The notes: generated by a model not told the origin, from the letters alone. A stretch of DNA of 64,000 bases from Epiperipatus broadwayi (GCA_028023455.1 JAQFVV010006199.1:3808646-3872645), one strand, 5' to 3'; counted from the first letter of the stretch, positions 51,200-61,833 are shown. Numbers and translations: made by a program.

Positions 51200-53732
51200 A
51201 ATGGAATGTATCTTTATATGATCTCAAATGAAAATAAACATATGAACTTTTGCCACAATAATCATTGGTTAACCAGGCCCCTAACTTTGAGGTGCCAAAT
51301 GTAATGGAATGTAAATGCTGCATTCCATTTAAATTGAAGAAAGAAGGCCTCAAACATTGGGAAAGCCAAATATAATGGAAACTATACGATATGTATATAA
51401 ACATATCATGCTGACCATGTTGTCATGTCAAATGTGATGGAAAATATCTTTATTATACCAATCACCAGTTAATTAGGTCCCACAGTTTGTGGTGCCAAAT
51501 GTAATGGACAATATATCATATAAACATATTATAAATCAAATGTAATGGAACATCAATATGTGAGAAGAAAATAATGCTTCAAACATTGGATGATAAATGT
51601 AATGGAATATATGTAATCTAAATGAATCCAATTGTTGAGAAAGCCTAATATAATAAATTGTATAATTTAAATGAAGAAAGATAAAATTATCCCAGTTATA
51701 TTTAAATAAATTGTTTATATGCCCTTCCAACTAGCTATACATGAAATGAATCTAAAATCATACAGAGCAATGAGATCTATCATTATAATTTATTTTCAAG
51801 GTTGATATGACTAACTAATCAAATATAAATATCAGAAACAAAAGGAATTCTATTAAATCCAACATACATATCTAATAAATAAATTTATGTATATTTAGAC
51901 ATATCAATGAATAATAATATGTGTAAGTGGCCTAAAGACTAAACAATAAGTGAAATATGAAGTTATCCTCTATTAAATTGTGAATTCAATTAATTTCATA
52001 ATGACTCTGACCCTAAAAGAAAAATAAGAATGAAATGTTAATACGCTTTCTAATAAATTACAAAGGCATTATCTATAAAACAAATAGTACATCCTTTATT
52101 TCTATATTATGATTTAATTTTAGGTAGTATCAATGTTTTAAATAAGTTTTAAATACAAACCCAAATAATAAATATACATATATACTTACAATAAGTATAT
52201 ATATTAAATAGATAAAGACATATCTGTGCTTAACAAGTAGGTATTAATATAAATACAAATCCATATTTATATTTTTCAGATATTCAAAATAAAAAAAAAA
52301 ATTATATACAGCAAATATATATAAATTATTGTTTTGGTCTGCATAAGAATTATTATATGAAGTTTAAAAAAATGGAAATACATAAATTAATAATAAAACA
52401 ATTTTTATAATAAAAATTTGTGAATATAAATTTACTTATTAAAATATACATAACAACTCATATGCAACCCAAATTTATAAGCCATACTTTAAGATTTTAA
52501 ATTACTTAAGTGTTAATTTTGACACCTGTTAAATGGTTATTGCTGTTATAAAACAAAATGCTTGAATTGAATCAAATGATATTTATAAAAATGTTTTATT
52601 TTTATAATGAAAAATAAAAGTGAAAAAAAAAAAATATCGGTCTCAAAAATATATTTATATATCATGTATATATATAAAATTATTTACTACCTTTCAAAAT
52701 TCACTTGTTTATTTTTCTTTCAAAAGTCAACTTATTCCATTGTCTTATTTCTTTATCCATTTAATATTAGAATGCATTAGTTAAAGTGAAGAAACTATCA
52801 TGTTAGAGAAAATTGTCAATTCTTGGATGTATGTATATTTTTATCCTTCTAAAATTTCTTTCCTTGAAAAATAAATAAATAAATTGAAATGTTGAATCCA
52901 ATATATTAATTCTAGTTACCTCCAGATTATTATTAGATTGACCATTATAGATTCCAGATAGCTATATCAAATTTCGGCTTCAGACGCGATGAAATTCATG
53001 TGTTGAAATTTGCTTAGTTTTTCTTTTTAAACTGCCTTGGAATAAATGAAAGAAAATGGCGCAGCCCCTTGGCTGCGATATATATAAATTAGCCAGTCAT
53101 GTTTATGTATTGATTACAGAAATTTATCTTATTCCACTATTCTTAAGAATGGCAATTTCAAAGAAACAAAGTACAACAAATTTTTATCCTTTTGTTTGTT
53201 TAATCACTATCCTAATAATAATGGCTTCTCTTTTGTTGTTGCTGTTGTTCCACATGCTAGCAAATGCTGTTTTGAAAACCATTGTTACACATGTTTTATT
53301 TTAAACAATTAACATTCAAAAAAAAATATTAACCATATAAAAAAAAATATTAAATCAAAAATTTATTTGACAGCTTTTAAAATATATGTATATATACATA
53401 AATAATAACATTACATTTTTTTAATAATCACCACAAATAAAATAATCTTTTTTATAATCAACAATTTATATGTCCTTATTTATTTATAATAATTAGAACA
53501 TATATGTATTACTATTAAACATCTCACCATTAAGAATAATAATAATAACAATAGTTAAATATTCACAACGATGTACCATCAACAAATAAATAAAATAATA
53601 ACTCCAAACAATAACTATAACTAATAACCATAAACAATAATAATACTTCATATATAAACATCAAATCAAAGAGATTTTTTTTAATAACAACAAATGATTT
53701 TTAAAATATAGATAGATTTATCGATATTTACA
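51197..53732 (-). repeat. 3' LTR (2,536 bp) of the non-autonomous element
   Basis: It is collinear with 58724-61227, with a few differences per hundred bases and small indels, mainly in A runs and AT repeats. Inside 51197-51650 the terminal motif CAAATGTAATGGA recurs about seven times. Short open frames within (for example 53056-53304) are not kept in the other copy. Confidence 0.92.
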
Positions 53733-53750
53733 ATACTCCCTAATCCACCG
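53733..53750 (-). promoter_or_regulatory. Putative polypurine tract
   Basis: On the minus strand CGGTGGATTAGGGAGTAT precedes the LTR start TGTAAAT. It parallels GGGGGCAT before the TGTAACAG of the Gypsy 3' LTR. Confidence 0.55.
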
Positions 53751-54410
53751 AAAAAAAAAAGTCTTTGCAAATAACTAAGGAATTATGAGATATTGACAAA
53801 AAAAAAAAAACTTCTCAAATTTGTAATCTTTCTATGGACTAACATGGTTTAAAGAATATTACTTTTCTTATTAATAACCATATTCATTTGTTCATATCTA
53901 TCTTTCAGATCATCTAGATCTTTGTCCAAGTTTTCTTTAAAAAAATAATAATAATCAAAAGTGCCTTTTAATTTCCAGTTTTTTGAACTCCGTGAAGAAG
54001 TTTGCTTTGATTTACAAGATTTTTATATAACGTTTTGGTATAATTCAATTGCTTTAGAATAATTTTGGGATCAGCTTCTAAAAAATTTGCTATGATCTCC
54101 TTAGATTTTGCCTCTATATCCTTTACATAAATACTAACTTGATCATAAGCACTAACATAGTTCTTAATTTTATCAATAATAGTTGCTACTTTATCAGATA
54201 ATCTATTACCTTTCATTTGAATATCATAATAAATATCATCGGCTTGAGCAAGTCTTTGTTTTAATTCACTTGTTCTATGTTCAATTGAAAACAATTCTTT
54301 GGGCAATTTTGAATGGTATTCATTCAAATTTTTTAAATAATCCTTTAAAAATTGCAAATCAGATTGATGTGATACAACTTCAACATTAAAGAATTCTTGA
54401 AAATCATTTT
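53751..54410 (-). pseudogene. C-terminal ORF segment of the non-autonomous element
   Basis: The frame opens upstream of 54357 (in phase from about 54420) and runs to a stop at 53968-53970, about 150 codons; the 129-residue part from 54357 begins QFLKDYLKNLNEYHSKLPKE. It is charged, rich in Leu, Lys, Asp and Tyr, with heptad-like spacing that suggests a long coiled coil. After the stop another phase continues with LDKDLDDLKDRYEQMNM and ends at a TAA near 53855, so the original protein probably ran on past a small indel. No known domain is recognised. Relative to the segment upstream it lies in a different phase. The lesion lies at A+T-rich sequence around 54415-54440. Confidence 0.6.
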
Positions 54411-54413
54411 GTT

Positions 54414-55814
54414 TTACAACAATAACATTACTATATTAATTCTTTTCAGTTTAACTTTAGGTTTACTTAAATCTCTTTCCTTAGCTATATTTTCTCGAAG
54501 AAAATCTTTACTAATCACATCCTCACTTATTATTTTAAGTTTAATTTTGGCTTTGCCAATTTCTTTTATAAAGTCTATACTTCTTTTAAGATAATTTATC
54601 TTAATCTTCTCTCTACTCAACTCTTTGAATTTTACTTTAATTTTCCTCATATTTTTAGTTTTAAATTTTACCCTGGTTTTACCTACTTTCATCCCTCTAT
54701 TACAATTTTCATAAAGAAAATTCTCTTTAGATTTCTTTACCTTCTTATTTCTATCAAATTTTAATAAGATATATCTTACCAACTTTGTCCTGCTGGGATA
54801 CTTATAAAATAAGTCATTTCTATTGCAACAATGGTACAAATTCTCATTCAAATACTTATTCTCTAATATATCTAAAAATATACTTTCTTGGTACCACACA
54901 AAATTACCATGATACTGTTCTTTATAAGATAACATCTTATGATTAAGATAATTTGTCATATCCAGACAAAATTTATTGAATTCAATACTCATGTTACTAT
55001 ATACTAAACACTTTGCATGCACTCTACCATCATTGGCTATACATTGAGAAGAACTACATTTATATTTTAAGTTTTGCCTTTCAAGCAGTTTATTACAATA
55101 GTAATAATCCCTTCCATCCATGTTATATACATACACATGATCCATACACATCCTATGAAGAATCGTACTAAACAACTGCTGATCAAAACTCTGATTGTTA
55201 CTTTTAAAATTGTTGTACAAAAAGAACTTATCAGAATATTTTTGATCTATCATGACACTTTCTTTATATTGACTTTGAAAAACACATTCTGTTCTTTCTA
55301 GTAATTTTTGAGAGCTGATTTTAATCTTTTCTGGTGAACTTAATTCAACTTCTAAAGTTTGAACACCTTCATTCATTTTATTATAATGCATTTTTATTTC
55401 TCTTAACTCTAGAGTACTCTTGTCTAACCATTGAAAACCTAACTGTCCAATTCCTAAATTCTGAACAATGTCCTTTAATCTTTCACAACTTAATTCTACT
55501 TCTTCTGATTGCTTTTGGGGATTTAATTTTATTTCTAAGGATCTATCAACTATTTTATCCTCACTATAGTATTCATCAAAAGTTTTAACTTTATCTATAT
55601 CCTCTTTATAAACTAACTTTTTGTAGGATTTATTCATTCCTATAATATCATTATTCAACTTAAAAGATTCATTGGGTTCCTTTAATATATTATCATATAA
55701 TTCATTATTTCCATTAATTATTTTAACAGACTCTTTATTATTCTGACTTTGAAAAATCAAGCCCTCTCCTTCCGATTTACTAGAAACATTCGATACTATT
55801 TCCTCAATAGAATT
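54414..55814 (-). CDS. Unknown Lys-rich protein segment with a Cys/His cluster (448 aa open)
   Basis: This is the longest open frame in the window: 448 codons from 55760, and open in phase from just after a TAA at 55815. It has no ATG near the start, and the frame is in phase with the preceding 88-codon ORF across that single TAA, so the two were probably one gene. Residues 1-180 are acidic and mixed. Around residues 210-251 lies YYYC(222)-x12-C(235)-x4-C(240)-x7-H(248)-x2-C(251), with KYKCSSSQC in the middle; the spacing and the aromatic residues recall a FLYWCH-type or similar zinc finger, but the match is weak. From about residue 330 to the end it is very Lys-rich with repeated KVKFK, KIKLK and KVKLK words and could bind nucleic acid. 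I do not recognise the protein, and no function is claimed. Confidence 0.6.
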   Translation of the reverse strand, partial: NSIEEIVSNVSSKSEGEGLIFQSQNNKESVKIINGNNELYDNILKEPNESFKLNNDIIGMNKSYKKLVYKEDIDKVKTFDEYYSEDKIVDRSLEIKLNPQKQSEEVELSCERLKDIVQNLGIGQLGFQWLDKSTLELREIKMHYNKMNEGVQTLEVELSSPEKIKISSQKLLERTECVFQSQYKESVMIDQKYSDKFFLYNNFKSNNQSFDQQLFSTILHRMCMDHVYVYNMDGRDYYYCNKLLERQNLKYKCSSSQCIANDGRVHAKCLVYSNMSIEFNKFCLDMTNYLNHKMLSYKEQYHGNFVWYQESIFLDILENKYLNENLYHCCNRNDLFYKYPSRTKLVRYILLKFDRNKKVKKSKENFLYENCNRGMKVGKTRVKFKTKNMRKIKVKFKELSREKIKINYLKRSIDFIKEIGKAKIKLKIISEDVISKDFLRENIAKERDLSKPKVKLKRINIVMLLL

Positions 55815-56094
55815 TTAAGATTTTGAATTTATCCCTAACTGTTTTAGTAATCTCTCTTGTAATTCCTTATTTTTCTTTATCTCCATTTTATGTTCCTCTA
55901 ACACTTGACTATATCTCTGATTTTCTAATATTGTTTCATCTATCCTTTCTATTCGTCGTTGTGCCTCTACCTCCTTTGCCATTACTTCTTTTATCATAGT
56001 CTGAAAATCTAACTTTACCTCCACCCAACTATGACCATTCTTCTGTATCTCAACATTCATATCTATACCTTTCTTAATCATTTCAATAGATTCT
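55815..56094 (-). CDS. Unknown coiled-coil segment (88 aa)
   Basis: 88 codons from 56081 to the TAA at 55815-55817. It reads as one amphipathic coiled coil (VEAQRRIERIDETILENQRY, LEEHKMEIKKNKELQERL). The end of the preceding ORF is only 13 bases upstream, and a change of one base in a run of seven A (56100-56106) would join the two frames, so this is probably the middle of a longer protein. Downstream the phase stays open after the TAA into the 448-codon frame. Alternatives are programmed +1 slippage at the A run or simple decay. Confidence 0.5.
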
Positions 56095-57129
56095 TTATGC
56101 TTTTTTTATCTTTTCATCAACCGATTCAAGAATCTTTCTAATTAATTCTTCATTTTTAAAATTTTTCCCATTTACTAAATCTATCAATGGTTTATCTTTT
56201 TCCCTATCATCTATCAACTCAACAGACAATATATTTGCTTCTAGTTCTTTAGTAACCAATTGAACAGATTCTTTTTGAATCTCTATTTCTTCATGAATTA
56301 ACTCACTATCTGTACTAATTTTTTCAACAGATAACTGAGTTTCATCACTAGTTAATTCAATAACAGATTCATCTTTTCTTAAATCATCATCTACTAATTT
56401 AACAAAAGATAACTTGACAGTATCTTTATTTTCTTCTGTCAAACTATTATACAAGTTAATATTTTCATTAACTATCTTAATTACTTGTGGATTTGCTTTT
56501 CTTATTATTTTAACAAGTTGTCTATTTTCTGCCATACTTTTACTAATTAAACTAATAGGTTCTATACGCTTTTTCAAATCTGTACTAGTTACTTTAACAG
56601 ATTTATCATTTACTTTGAAAGATACTTTATGATTTGCTATATCCTTATCAATTATCTCAACTGATGGCTTAGATTCAGTTTCTATACTTTTAGATTCAAT
56701 ATTTTGTGATTTATTATTCTCCTCTAATTTATTTTTCAAATTAGCATCTACTATTATAACATCTTGACTAACTATCTCAACAGATGATTTATTATCTTCA
56801 ACAGTTTTATTAATAAATTGAGTTTCTTTCCACATCCTTTCTTCAATCAACCTTACGAACTCATGGATATATTTATCAATTATTTGGAATCTCTTATCAA
56901 ATATACGATCTATAGATTCACACATACTATCTGTGTATTTATCAATTATTTGGTTTCTCTTCTCAAGTATACAATTTATAGATTCACACATACTATCTGT
57001 GTATTTATCAACTATCATTTCAATCTCCTTGTGAAGATTATCAGCAACTACTTCAGAAGTTATTGGTTTCTCTATTAAATTCCTTAAATCAAAATTACCA
57101 CAGATCAAGAGCTCACCATCTTCAATCAT
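56095..57129 (-). CDS. Unknown N-terminal ORF with internal repeats (344 aa)
   Basis: The ATG at 57127-57129 is the first in phase after a TAA, which fixes the start better than the upstream TTG. Residues 39-104 are three 22-residue repeats of the type I[VI]DKYTDSMCESI..I..KR.Q (third copy diverged), encoded by a 66-base tandem repeat. The rest, to residue 344, is a long series of loosely repeated units with S-V-E-[IL]-[IV] or V-K-[IL] followed by acidic residues. This gives a Lys/Glu/Ser-rich, probably fibrous or disordered protein. There are no membrane segments, Cys knuckles or enzyme motifs. It occupies the place of gag in the element but has no gag signature. The stop follows an A7 run, where the frame seems to have been broken. 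Confidence 0.6.
   Translation of the reverse strand: MIEDGELLICGNFDLRNLIEKPITSEVVADNLHKEIEMIVDKYTDSMCESINCILEKRNQIIDKYTDSMCESIDRIFDKRFQIIDKYIHEFVRLIEERMWKETQFINKTVEDNKSSVEIVSQDVIIVDANLKNKLEENNKSQNIESKSIETESKPSVEIIDKDIANHKVSFKVNDKSVKVTSTDLKKRIEPISLISKSMAENRQLVKIIRKANPQVIKIVNENINLYNSLTEENKDTVKLSFVKLVDDDLRKDESVIELTSDETQLSVEKISTDSELIHEEIEIQKESVQLVTKELEANILSVELIDDREKDKPLIDLVNGKNFKNEELIRKILESVDEKIKKA
56870..57016. repeat. 66-bp coding tandem repeat
   Basis: Two near-identical 66-base units and a diverged third, with the shared word ACACATACTATCTGTGTATT, encode the 22-residue repeats of the ORF starting at 57129. Confidence 0.85.
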
Positions 57130-58702
57130 TATCCCAACAAGCAATTACTCAACCAAGCAAAGTACAACCCTTTTAATTTTATTATACATAATAGCTATCC
57201 AATAATCTAAATTTTAGTTGTTTAAACTCATGAACTTCTTGGCTTATAAAAAGTCTCATCTATCACTATAACATTAATAAATTCCTCTAAAAATATATAT
57301 ATAGAAAGAGAAAGTAACAACTGAGATCACTAACTAATATTTATTTATATGTAATGATAATAAATATTCTACACTCATATAATATTGAAATGTGGAAATT
57401 TCATATCAAATTTAATATAACCTCATAATATTTAAAATATAATAAAATGTTCACATGCCTTAAAAATAACTAATTCAATAATATTGTGAGACAACTTTCT
57501 CACTCAAGATAAATGGTAGTTAAGCATAAAATTATTAAATTGATACCTATAAATTTTCTGGACCTTAAAACTTAATACCATTTTATATAGATAAAAAAAA
57601 TCAACTTCACTAATTATTTCCTCTAGTGCCCAAAACATTATTTTACTAAAATTGTACTAATGTAATTTGTCATCAACAAACATTCACTAATTGAACTTCA
57701 TGTTTAAATATCACTTATAATGAAAAATAAAATATTGATATGTTTGTTTTCAAACCGTAGTTGATAATCAATGTAATAGATTATTTGTCATCAAGAATAA
57801 TCAATTAACTGAGCCCTGAAGTTTGGTGCTATATATTTATGTTATATACTCATCCATTCCTCTAAAGATCTGACAGATACTGACAGCCAAAAGATTGATT
57901 AGCACTTCACAACTTTGATATAGATAAAAGAATTCAATCACTACTCTTAAAGCATACAATGTTTCACGAACACTTAGATGATTATCACATTTCATTCTAT
58001 CCAAGCTACTACAACCCATAATAATTTTCTGAAAACACTATTGCACTGCCCTGCTTACATCCAAGTCTTAGGGGCTATTATTTATAAAATATTTCCTTGC
58101 TCATCTTTGGAAGTCTTAGAGACAAATATTATACATATATCAAAAATAATTATACCTTACTCTCTCTGGAGTCTTAAAGGTAAAATCATGGCAGGACTAC
58201 TGTTAACTGCTTCATGATAAATAATAACAAACATCAAAATTTGGGTTGGAGCAGTAAATGAGATCAATCAATCACAAGTGACATGAATGCATCACATCCT
58301 CAAGTCAATGACAAAAATTCCCCATCCAACATCAATACTTGCAACAGAACCAACCAAACTCCAACAATCAAATATCCAATCCAACCTTAAAAATTATAGA
58401 TTTTCTACAACATAAATTTTCCAAATATGGACAAAATTATTTTGCTATAGTTTAACACCATCAATATAATTTTTAAATTGAAATTAAACTGTTTCATGAC
58501 TATATTTATCTTTCATCATTAAAAAATACAATAACAGTAACAATCACCATCTAAACATAAGGCCAAAATATTTCTATATATATAAAAAAAAATTACACAA
58601 AAATGCTTCTCTTTCTTTAAACTATACATCTCATATCAATATATATATACTACACATCTCTCAGGTATGTGGGGTATTTCAAGCCCTAATTAGCTTATTT
58701 CG
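57130..58702 (-). other. Leader of the non-autonomous element
   Basis: About 1.57 kb between the primer site and the first ORF, without supported coding frames. At 57790-57830 it contains AATTAACTGAGCCCTGAAGTTTGGTGC-like sequence, a diverged copy of the unit that precedes the reiterated end motifs in the LTRs. No gene seen. Confidence 0.6.
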
Positions 58703-58721
58703 AGCCCTAGTTGTTGCACCA
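58703..58721 (-). promoter_or_regulatory. Primer-binding site of the non-autonomous element
   Basis: On the minus strand, two bases after the LTR end (CATTACA), TGGTGCAACAACTAGGGCTC follows, then GAAAT. Its complement folds as the 3' end of a tRNA: loop TTCGAGC, then CCTAG (T stem), TTGTTGC (acceptor strand), A and CCA. I cannot name the tRNA. Confidence 0.7.
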
Positions 58722-58723
58722 AA

Positions 58724-61227
58724 TGTAATGGAATGTATCTTTATATGATCTCAAATGAAAATAAACATATGAACTTTTGCCACAATAATCATTGGTTAAC
58801 CAGGCCCCTAACTTTGAGGCACCAAATGTAATGGAATGTGAATGCTGCATTCCATTTAAATTGAAGAAAGAAGGCCCCAAACATTGGGAAAGACAAATAT
58901 AATGGAAACTATATGATATGTATATAAACATATCATGATGACCATGTTGTCATGTCAAATGTGATGGAAATATCTTTATTATACCAATCACCAGTTAACT
59001 AGATCCCACAGTTTGTGGTGCCAAATGTAATGAACAATATATCATATAAACATATTATAAATCAAATGTAATGGAATGTCAATATGTGAGAAGAAAATAA
59101 TGCTTCAAACATTGGATGATAAATGTGATGGAATATATGTAATCTAAATGAATCCAACAAATAATAAATTGTATAATTTAAATGAAGAAAGATAAAATTA
59201 TCCCAGTTATATTTAAATAAATTGTTTATATGCCCTTCCAATTAGCTATATGTGAAATGAATCTAAAATCATACAGAGCAATGAGATCTATCATTATAAT
59301 TTATTTTCAAGGTTGATATGACTAACTAATCAAATATAAATATCAGACACAAAAGGAATTCTATTAAATGCAATATACACATCTAATAAGTAAATTTATG
59401 TATATTTAGACATATCAATGAATAATAATATGTGTAAGTGGCCTAAAGACTAAACAATAAGTGAAATATGAAGTTATCCTCTATTAAATTGTGGATTCAA
59501 TTAATTTCATAATGACTCTGACACTAAAAGAAAAATAAGAAGAAAATATTAATATGCTTTCTAATAAATTACAAAGGCATTATCTATAAAACAAATAGTA
59601 CATCCTTTATTTCTATATTATGATTTAATTTTAGGTAGTATCAATGTTTTAAATAAGTTTTAAATACAAACCCAAATAATAAAGATACATATATATTTGC
59701 AATAAGTATATATATTAAATAGATAAAGACATATCTGTGCTTAACAAGTAGGTATTAATATAAATACAAATCCATATTTATATTTTTCAGATATTCAAAA
59801 AAAAAAAATATTATATACAGCAAATATATATAAATTATTGTTTTGGTATGCATAAGAATTATTATATGAAGTTAAAAAAAATGGAAATACGTAAATTAAT
59901 AATAAAACAATTTTTATAATAAAAATTTGCGAATATAAATTTACTTATTAAAATATACATAACAACTCTTATGCAACCCAAACTTATAAGCCATACTTTA
60001 AGATTTTAAATTACTGAAGTGTTAATTTTGACACCTGTTAAACGGTTATTGCTGTTATAAAACAAAACGCTTCAATTGAATCGAATGATATTTATAAAAA
60101 GGTTTTATTTTTATAATGAAAAATAAAAGTGAAAAAAAAAAATATCGGTCTCAAAAATATATTTATATATCATATATATATAAAATTATTTACTACCTTT
60201 CAAAGTTCACTTGTTTATTTTTCTTTCAAAAGTCAACTTATTCCATTGTTTTATTTCTTTATCCATTTAATATTAGAATGCATTCTAGTTAAAGTGAAGA
60301 AACTATCACGTTAGAGAGAATTGTCAATTTTTGGATGTATGTATATTTTTATCCTTCTAAAATTTCTTTCCTTGAAAAATAAATAAATAAATTGAAATGT
60401 TGAATCCAATATATTAATTCTAGTTACCTCCAGATTACTATTAGATTGACCATTATAGATTCCAGATAGCTATATCAAATTTCGGCTTCAGACGTGATGA
60501 AATTTATGTGTTGAAATTTGCTTAGTTTTTCTTTTTAAACTGCCTTGGAATAAATGAAAGAACATGGCACAGCCCCTTGGCTGCAATATATATATATATA
60601 TATATTAGCCAGTCATATTTATGTATTGATTACAGAAATTTATCTTATTCCACTATTCTTAAGAATGGCAATTTCAAAGAAACAAAGTACAACAAATTTT
60701 TATCCTTTTGTTTGTTAAATCACTATCCTAATAATAATGGCTTCTCTTTTGTTGTTGCTGTTGTTCCACATGCTAGAAAATGCTATTTTGAAAACCATTG
60801 TTACACATGTTTTATTTTAAACAATTAACATTCAAAAAAAAAATATTAACTATATAAAAAAAAATATTAAATCGAAAATTTATTTGACAGCTTTTAAAAT
60901 ATATGTATATATACATATATAATAACATTACATTTTTTTAATAATCACCACAAATAAAATAATCTTTTTTATAATCAACAATTTATATGTCCTTATTTAT
61001 TTATAATAATTAGAACATATATGTATTACTATTAAACATCTCACCATTAAGAATAATAATAATAACAATACCATCAACAAATAAATAAAATAATAACTCC
61101 AAACAATAACTATAACTAATAACCATAAACAATAATAATACTTCATATATAAACATCAAATCAAAGAGATTTTTTTTAATAACAACAAATGATTTTTAAA
61201 ATATAGATAGATTTATCGATATTTACA
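58724..61227 (-). repeat. 5' LTR (2,504 bp) of the non-autonomous element
   Basis: It is collinear with 51197-53732. The hairpin CGCAGCCCCTTGGCTGCG of the left copy (53062-53079) reads CACAGCCCCTTGGCTGCA here, two CpG-type changes. On the minus strand the reiterated motifs lie near the 3' (R/U5) end, next to the primer site. Confidence 0.92.
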
Positions 61228-61432
61228 ATATATATATAATATGCACAATGGCAAACTAATTATATAATTATTTAAAGTTAAAAATCTAAAAACAAGATTG
61301 ATTGTAATATAAAAGAATTTTTAAAAAGCTATTAATTAGTTAAAGTTAATTTTAATCTTGGGATGGAAATGATTTTCTATAATGATGTAATAGCAAACAG
61401 ACCCTTGGGCATAAAGTCTGATAAGAGATAAA
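61228..61432. other. A+T-rich spacer
   Basis: It starts with the (AT)n target. No gene seen. Confidence 0.6.
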
Positions 61433-61569
61433 TTAAAAAATACTAGTGATAAAATTTTGACTTTCCACTCTAAAAAAAGTTGGCCAATAATGATGGAAAT
61501 AAACACACAGTCCACAGAAAAAAGTTATCATCGCCAATGAGAGCAGTGCCAAGCCAGGCAAGAGTAATC
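61433..61569 (-). CDS. Candidate terminal exon with membrane helix
   Basis: A minus-strand frame gives LLLPGLALLSLAMITFFCGL followed by CVYFHHYWPTFFR and 11 more residues to a TAA at 61433-61435. The hydrophobic run with basic and aromatic residues after it looks like a C-terminal membrane anchor with a short cytoplasmic tail. An AG acceptor (TTCGAG/GA) at 61570 would join it in phase 1 to the donor at 61712 below, forming a Gly codon, with a 143-base intron. The segment is richer in G+C than its surroundings. The product is unidentified. It could be part of a decayed gene or a chance frame. Confidence 0.35.
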
Positions 61570-61712
61570 CTCGAATTTGATGATAAAAATTCAAAATGAT
61601 ATAAAAGAAAACTTTTAAGTAGATATTTAGTTTTGAATTGCTCTGGCTGATTACATCTTTTTAAATATATTTCATATTTGGCTTGCAGATCTCCAAAATG
61701 TAGGGGTCACAC

Positions 61713-61833
61713 CATAAATTACATTTTTTGTATCTGGACCAGCTGAGGCAGTCTCCAGAGTGATGTTTCCCAGAAACTGGCCAACAATGGATTCATTTCC
61801 ACCTAAGACAATATCAATATGAGATGCAAGGAA
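61713..61833 (-). CDS. Candidate internal exon, extracellular-type segment
   Basis: The frame reads FLASHIDIVLGGNESIVGQF then LGNITLETASAGPDTKNVIY in 40 codons plus one base. A CACAG acceptor precedes it (61834) and a G/GTGTGA donor follows (61712). Two N-glycosylation sequons (NES, NIT) and the following membrane helix exon suggest an ectodomain close to the membrane. Without splicing the frame continues as GVTPTFWRSASQI to a TGA at 61672-61674, which is an alternative end. There is no match that I recognise. The balanced amino-acid composition is unlike the Phe/Ile/Lys-rich chance frames elsewhere in the window. Confidence 0.4.

Larger units (their letters stand above)
51197..61227 (-). mobile_element. 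Large non-autonomous LTR retrotransposon with unfamiliar ORFs
   Basis: Two closely similar LTRs (51197-53732 and 58724-61227) start TGTAATGG and end TTTACA on the plus strand and flank 4,991 bases. The flanks are both (AT)n, consistent with a 4-bp (ATAT) duplication. The orientation is minus because a tRNA-like primer site borders the right LTR internally (58703-58721) and a purine-rich tract borders the left one. No reverse transcriptase, protease or integrase words occur. Instead four to five frames of Lys/Glu-rich protein occupy 53850-57129. In size it resembles the class called LARD (large retrotransposon derivative), but those are usually non-coding. The enzymes would have to come from another element, plausibly a Gypsy relative sharing the TGTAA ends. 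Confidence 0.85.

Noticed and set aside
51159-51404. 81-codon minus-strand ORF, similar to 58707-58931
   Set aside because: The similarity is due to LTR identity; the frame runs over the reiterated end motifs and into the AT microsatellite.
53056-53304. 82-codon ORF MAQPLGCDIYKLASHVYVLI... in the left LTR, and its 83-codon counterpart at 60577-60828
   Set aside because: The two LTR copies read in different phases because an AT repeat differs in length, so the protein is not conserved.
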